Shown here: one piece after another, positions 61,779 through 64,000 of the stretch
Layout of the letters: every line of letters begins with the position of its first letter
Position numbering within the stretch: position 1 is the stretch's first letter
Assembly: GCA_018064525.1 (NCBI GenBank)
Contig: JAGHVB010000055.1
Location: forward strand, 1 to 64,000
Length of the DNA stretch: 64,000 nucleotides
Source: Candidatus Treponema merdequi
Lineage (GTDB): Bacteria; Spirochaetota; Spirochaetia; Treponematales; Treponemataceae
Direction of reading: 5' to 3'
Translations under genes and position numbers: made by a program
Notes under the pieces: model-generated
Database searches by the model: none
What the model was told of the DNA's origin: nothing
The model's input: the letters and a program-made list of their open reading frames with translations, nothing else

Positions 61779-63305
61779 ATGAATGTGAAGATAAAAATTC
61801 CTGTAAGAAAAAAAATACCTTATGCTGTATCTAAAATTTTATCCGGCTTTGGTGTTCTTGTGTTTATTGCAATCGGTGTTTTACTTCTTATTGCACCTAC
61901 GCCGTTGTTTTCTGCTCCAAAATCAGATAAAACAAAACAGGAACTTGAAGTAAGTCAGAAAACTGATGATATCGTAATTGAAAAAACAAATTATTTATAT
62001 AATAAAGGTTTGTATTATAAAGCCGTAGAAGAAATAAATATTGCAATTGAAAATCATCAGGGAAAAAATGACATACCGGATAATGTTCAGCTTATGGGAG
62101 AAGCATCTTACTTTGCATGGATTAATTCTCTCTACAAAACTTATTCTGTTGTACCGGTTTCAAAATATAATTCTGTAATCAGTTGTTTAACTTTGCATCC
62201 GGAAGTAATGAGTTCCAGAATTATTTCTCTCGTTGATGAGATGTTCAATAAAGAAAAAATTGTCTTAGAAAATGACAAGCTTGTAGAAGTTGAAAAAAAT
62301 AATCGTAATTCAATCGAAAAAATTCAGAAAAAAATTTATAAACTTGAACAGGCTAAAAAAGATCTCGAAGAAGTTGTTGCTGGAAATAAGACTGTAAAAG
62401 ATATTAAACTTTCCATTCAGGTTGAAAAAGAATATCAGAAAGCAAGAACAATAAAGTATCTTATGATTACTCTGTATGTTCTTATTTTCATAAGTATTGT
62501 CATTCTTATTTTCATTATTCATAAAAATCATGTAAAAACAATTCAGGCTCAGGCTCAGTTTGAAACTACAATGAAAGTCGTTGCAATTTTACAGCGTGAT
62601 ACAGAAATTGAAAGTCCGTATTCTCCGCTGAGTACTCCTGGAAAAGATCTTCTTTCTAAATCAAAAACAAGAGGTGGTAAAAAATCTGGGCTTACTGATT
62701 TTGAATCAGAACAGATTGCATTGGAATATTTTACAGATGATGATTCAAAAAAGAAATTTCTTGAACTTCAGAATGCATGTATTGAACTCGGAGAACGGAT
62801 TGACCGTGCAACAGGAAGAAAAAGAAATTCCAAAAAGGTCAGCGAACTTGTATTTAAACTTTGTAAAGTTTCCGGCGTAGATGATGAACTTTCATTAATT
62901 TATTATTGTGCAGGTATGGTTTATGATGCAGGATTTTTATCTGTTCCAAGAAATATTCTGCAGGGAGAACATCTTACAATCAAAGAACGGTATGAAGTCA
63001 GAAGTCATGTTCAGAAAGCTGGAGAATATTTCGTATTTATTCCGGAAGATGTCAGAAGAATATTCCTTGATGCAGCAGAATTTCATCATGAAAATGTTGA
63101 TGGAAAAGGTTATCTTGCAGGACTTACAAGAAATAAAATTCCACTTATCGCAAGATTTATCCGCGTAGCAGAAAGTTATATCTCGCTTATAAATTCCCGC
63201 TCATATAAAAAAATTATGGATGCTGATTCTGCACTTAAGGAAATGCAGAGAAAAAATGGAATTTATGATCCGAACATTCTCGCTTTGCTTGAAAAAGTAA
63301 TCTAA
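61779..63305 (+). CDS. Membrane protein with a degenerate HD-GYP domain
   Basis: A 508-aa protein with an N-terminal TM (about 22-42), an extracytoplasmic helical region (50-225) including a coiled coil near 155-205, a second TM (about 227-247) and a C-terminal HD-GYP-like domain. Key catalytic positions are altered: the HD pair reads YD (GMVYDAGF, near 380), and the GYP position reads GYL (HHENVDGKGYLAGL). HH and the following AESYISL part are retained. It is therefore probably a c-di-GMP binder or structural regulator rather than an active phosphodiesterase. GAG-rich sequence precedes the ATG. It lies 23 nt after the DUF4015 gene, probably the same operon. Confidence 0.8.
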   Translation: MNVKIKIPVRKKIPYAVSKILSGFGVLVFIAIGVLLLIAPTPLFSAPKSDKTKQELEVSQKTDDIVIEKTNYLYNKGLYYKAVEEINIAIENHQGKNDIPDNVQLMGEASYFAWINSLYKTYSVVPVSKYNSVISCLTLHPEVMSSRIISLVDEMFNKEKIVLENDKLVEVEKNNRNSIEKIQKKIYKLEQAKKDLEEVVAGNKTVKDIKLSIQVEKEYQKARTIKYLMITLYVLIFISIVILIFIIHKNHVKTIQAQAQFETTMKVVAILQRDTEIESPYSPLSTPGKDLLSKSKTRGGKKSGLTDFESEQIALEYFTDDDSKKKFLELQNACIELGERIDRATGRKRNSKKVSELVFKLCKVSGVDDELSLIYYCAGMVYDAGFLSVPRNILQGEHLTIKERYEVRSHVQKAGEYFVFIPEDVRRIFLDAAEFHHENVDGKGYLAGLTRNKIPLIARFIRVAESYISLINSRSYKKIMDADSALKEMQRKNGIYDPNILALLEKVI

Positions 63306-63324
63306 TATCCGTAAAATATATTTT
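63289..63324 (+). promoter_or_regulatory. Leaderless-type promoter of mnmE
   Basis: TTGAAA (63289-63294), a 17-bp spacer and TAAAAT (63312-63317) end 7 bp before the ATG at 63325. No Shine-Dalgarno is present. The -35 lies within the end of the HD-GYP-like gene. Confidence 0.55.
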
Positions 63325-64000
63325 ATGGATAACACTTCTTATACACCAGAAGAGCCGATTGCAGCAATCGCAACGGCTCTTGCACCAAGCGCACTGGGCA
63401 TTATCAGAATGTCCGGAAAAAAATCAATTGAACTTCTGTCAAAATTATTTTCCCGTCCTAAAGCTCTTTTGGAAGCAGCCGGAAATACAATTGTTTACGG
63501 CTGGATCAAAGACGGTGATAAAAAAATTGATGAAGTGCTTGTAAGTGTTTTTCGCGCACCAAAAAGTTTTACCGGCGAAGATATGGCAGAAATTTCATGC
63601 CATGGTGGAACTGCAGTAATTACGACAATTTTTAATCTTCTTTTAAAAAATGGATTCCGCCAGGCTGAACGCGGGGAATATACATTCCGTGCTTACATAA
63701 ATGGAAAAGCTGATTTGACAAAAGCAGAAGCAATCCGTGAGATTATTGAAAGCCGTACAGATTCTGGTCGTGGAAGAGCTGCAGGTCGTCTGGCCGGAAG
63801 TTTATTTGAAGAAATCAGTTCGATTAAAAAACTTGTGGTCGACACACTCGCTGCAATCGAAGTAGAAATAGAATATCCGGAAGATGAAGAAACAATTGCA
63901 GATGCATTTGACCGTGCTGGAATTGTCGAAGCAATTGAAAGATTAAAAAATCTCCGCGACTCGTGGAAAAGTGAAAAACTTTTTCAGGACGGCGCACGTC
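63325..64000 (+). CDS. mnmE: tRNA modification GTPase MnmE (5' part)
   Basis: The first 225 codons of MnmE (TrmE), which with MnmG modifies the wobble uridine of certain tRNAs. The N-terminal tetrahydrofolate-binding domain is clear: PIAAIATALAPSALGIIRMSG, the EDMAEISCHGG motif, and ERGEYTFRAYINGKADLTKAEAIREII. The helical domain then begins (EVEIEYPEDEETIA). The GTPase domain and the C-terminal FC(I/V)GK motif lie beyond the window. The start follows a -10-like box by 7 bp with no ribosome-binding site. Confidence 0.96.
   Translation, partial: MDNTSYTPEEPIAAIATALAPSALGIIRMSGKKSIELLSKLFSRPKALLEAAGNTIVYGWIKDGDKKIDEVLVSVFRAPKSFTGEDMAEISCHGGTAVITTIFNLLLKNGFRQAERGEYTFRAYINGKADLTKAEAIREIIESRTDSGRGRAAGRLAGSLFEEISSIKKLVVDTLAAIEVEIEYPEDEETIADAFDRAGIVEAIERLKNLRDSWKSEKLFQDGAR

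Noticed and set aside
1-64000. tRNA or rRNA genes, insertion sequences, prophage
   Set aside because: No cloverleaf-like segments with CCA-type ends, rRNA landmarks, transposase or phage genes were recognised on either strand.

Overview
The window looks like chromosomal DNA of a low-GC spirochaete, most likely a Treponema or close relative. This is an inference from AT-rich, CAG-preferring codon use, relaxed lipoprotein boxes, very large Ig-like surface proteins, c-di-GMP signalling genes and repeats of the kind found in Leptospira/Treponema surface proteins. No rRNA, tRNA, CRISPR array, insertion sequence or prophage is visible. Most genes are on the + strand.

Region by region. 0.2-4.6 kb: a small glycogen-binding protein (minus), then metK, nth, an MscS-type channel, slyX and an RluA-type pseudouridine synthase. 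4.6-8.6 kb: a Cre-like locus of sensor kinase, creD and response regulator, with an 11-bp-period direct repeat upstream of creD. 8.6-16 kb: a DUF1361 membrane protein, a TetR regulator, a repeat-rich 556-bp intergenic stretch, a 1,3-diaminopropane pathway pair (dat-ddc), a hicAB toxin-antitoxin module with a convergent XRE regulator, an exported protein and a zinc-ribbon membrane protein. 16-20.4 kb: a NitT/TauT-type ABC transporter and parAB. 20.7-24.5 kb: a diguanylate cyclase divergent from an HD-GYP-receiver phosphodiesterase. 24.7-45.4 kb: two consecutive surface-protein genes, a 1742-aa Ig-repeat protein with a barrel-like C-terminus and a 5155-aa lipoprotein. 45.6-46.8 kb: a membrane-anchored binding-protein-like gene (minus). 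46.85-51.8 kb: a metal operon of an alpha5-site ArsR sensor, a CxxC metal-binding protein, a Zn/Cd-type P-ATPase and a FeoA-FeoB fusion, with two strong operators around its promoter. 51.8-56.4 kb: a DEDDh nuclease, then an ECF sigma factor, a membrane anti-sigma-like protein and a secreted caspase with 15-residue repeats. 56.5-64 kb: metY with a structured leader, a DUF1846 protein, a secreted DUF4015/glycosidase-like protein, a degenerate HD-GYP membrane protein and the 5' part of mnmE.

The strongest candidates for undescribed biology are: (i) the ECF sigma / anti-sigma-like / secreted caspase-repeat locus; (ii) a recurring arrangement in which a complete -35/-10 promoter ends 6-7 bp before an ATG that has no Shine-Dalgarno sequence, predicting leaderless mRNAs for several unrelated genes; (iii) the metY leader, in which a stem with two competing 3' partners can sequester the ribosome-binding site; (iv) a terminator hairpin whose loop contains the start codon of the next gene; and (v) the giant Ig-repeat surface locus beside c-di-GMP genes, with a C-terminal segment of different codon use.
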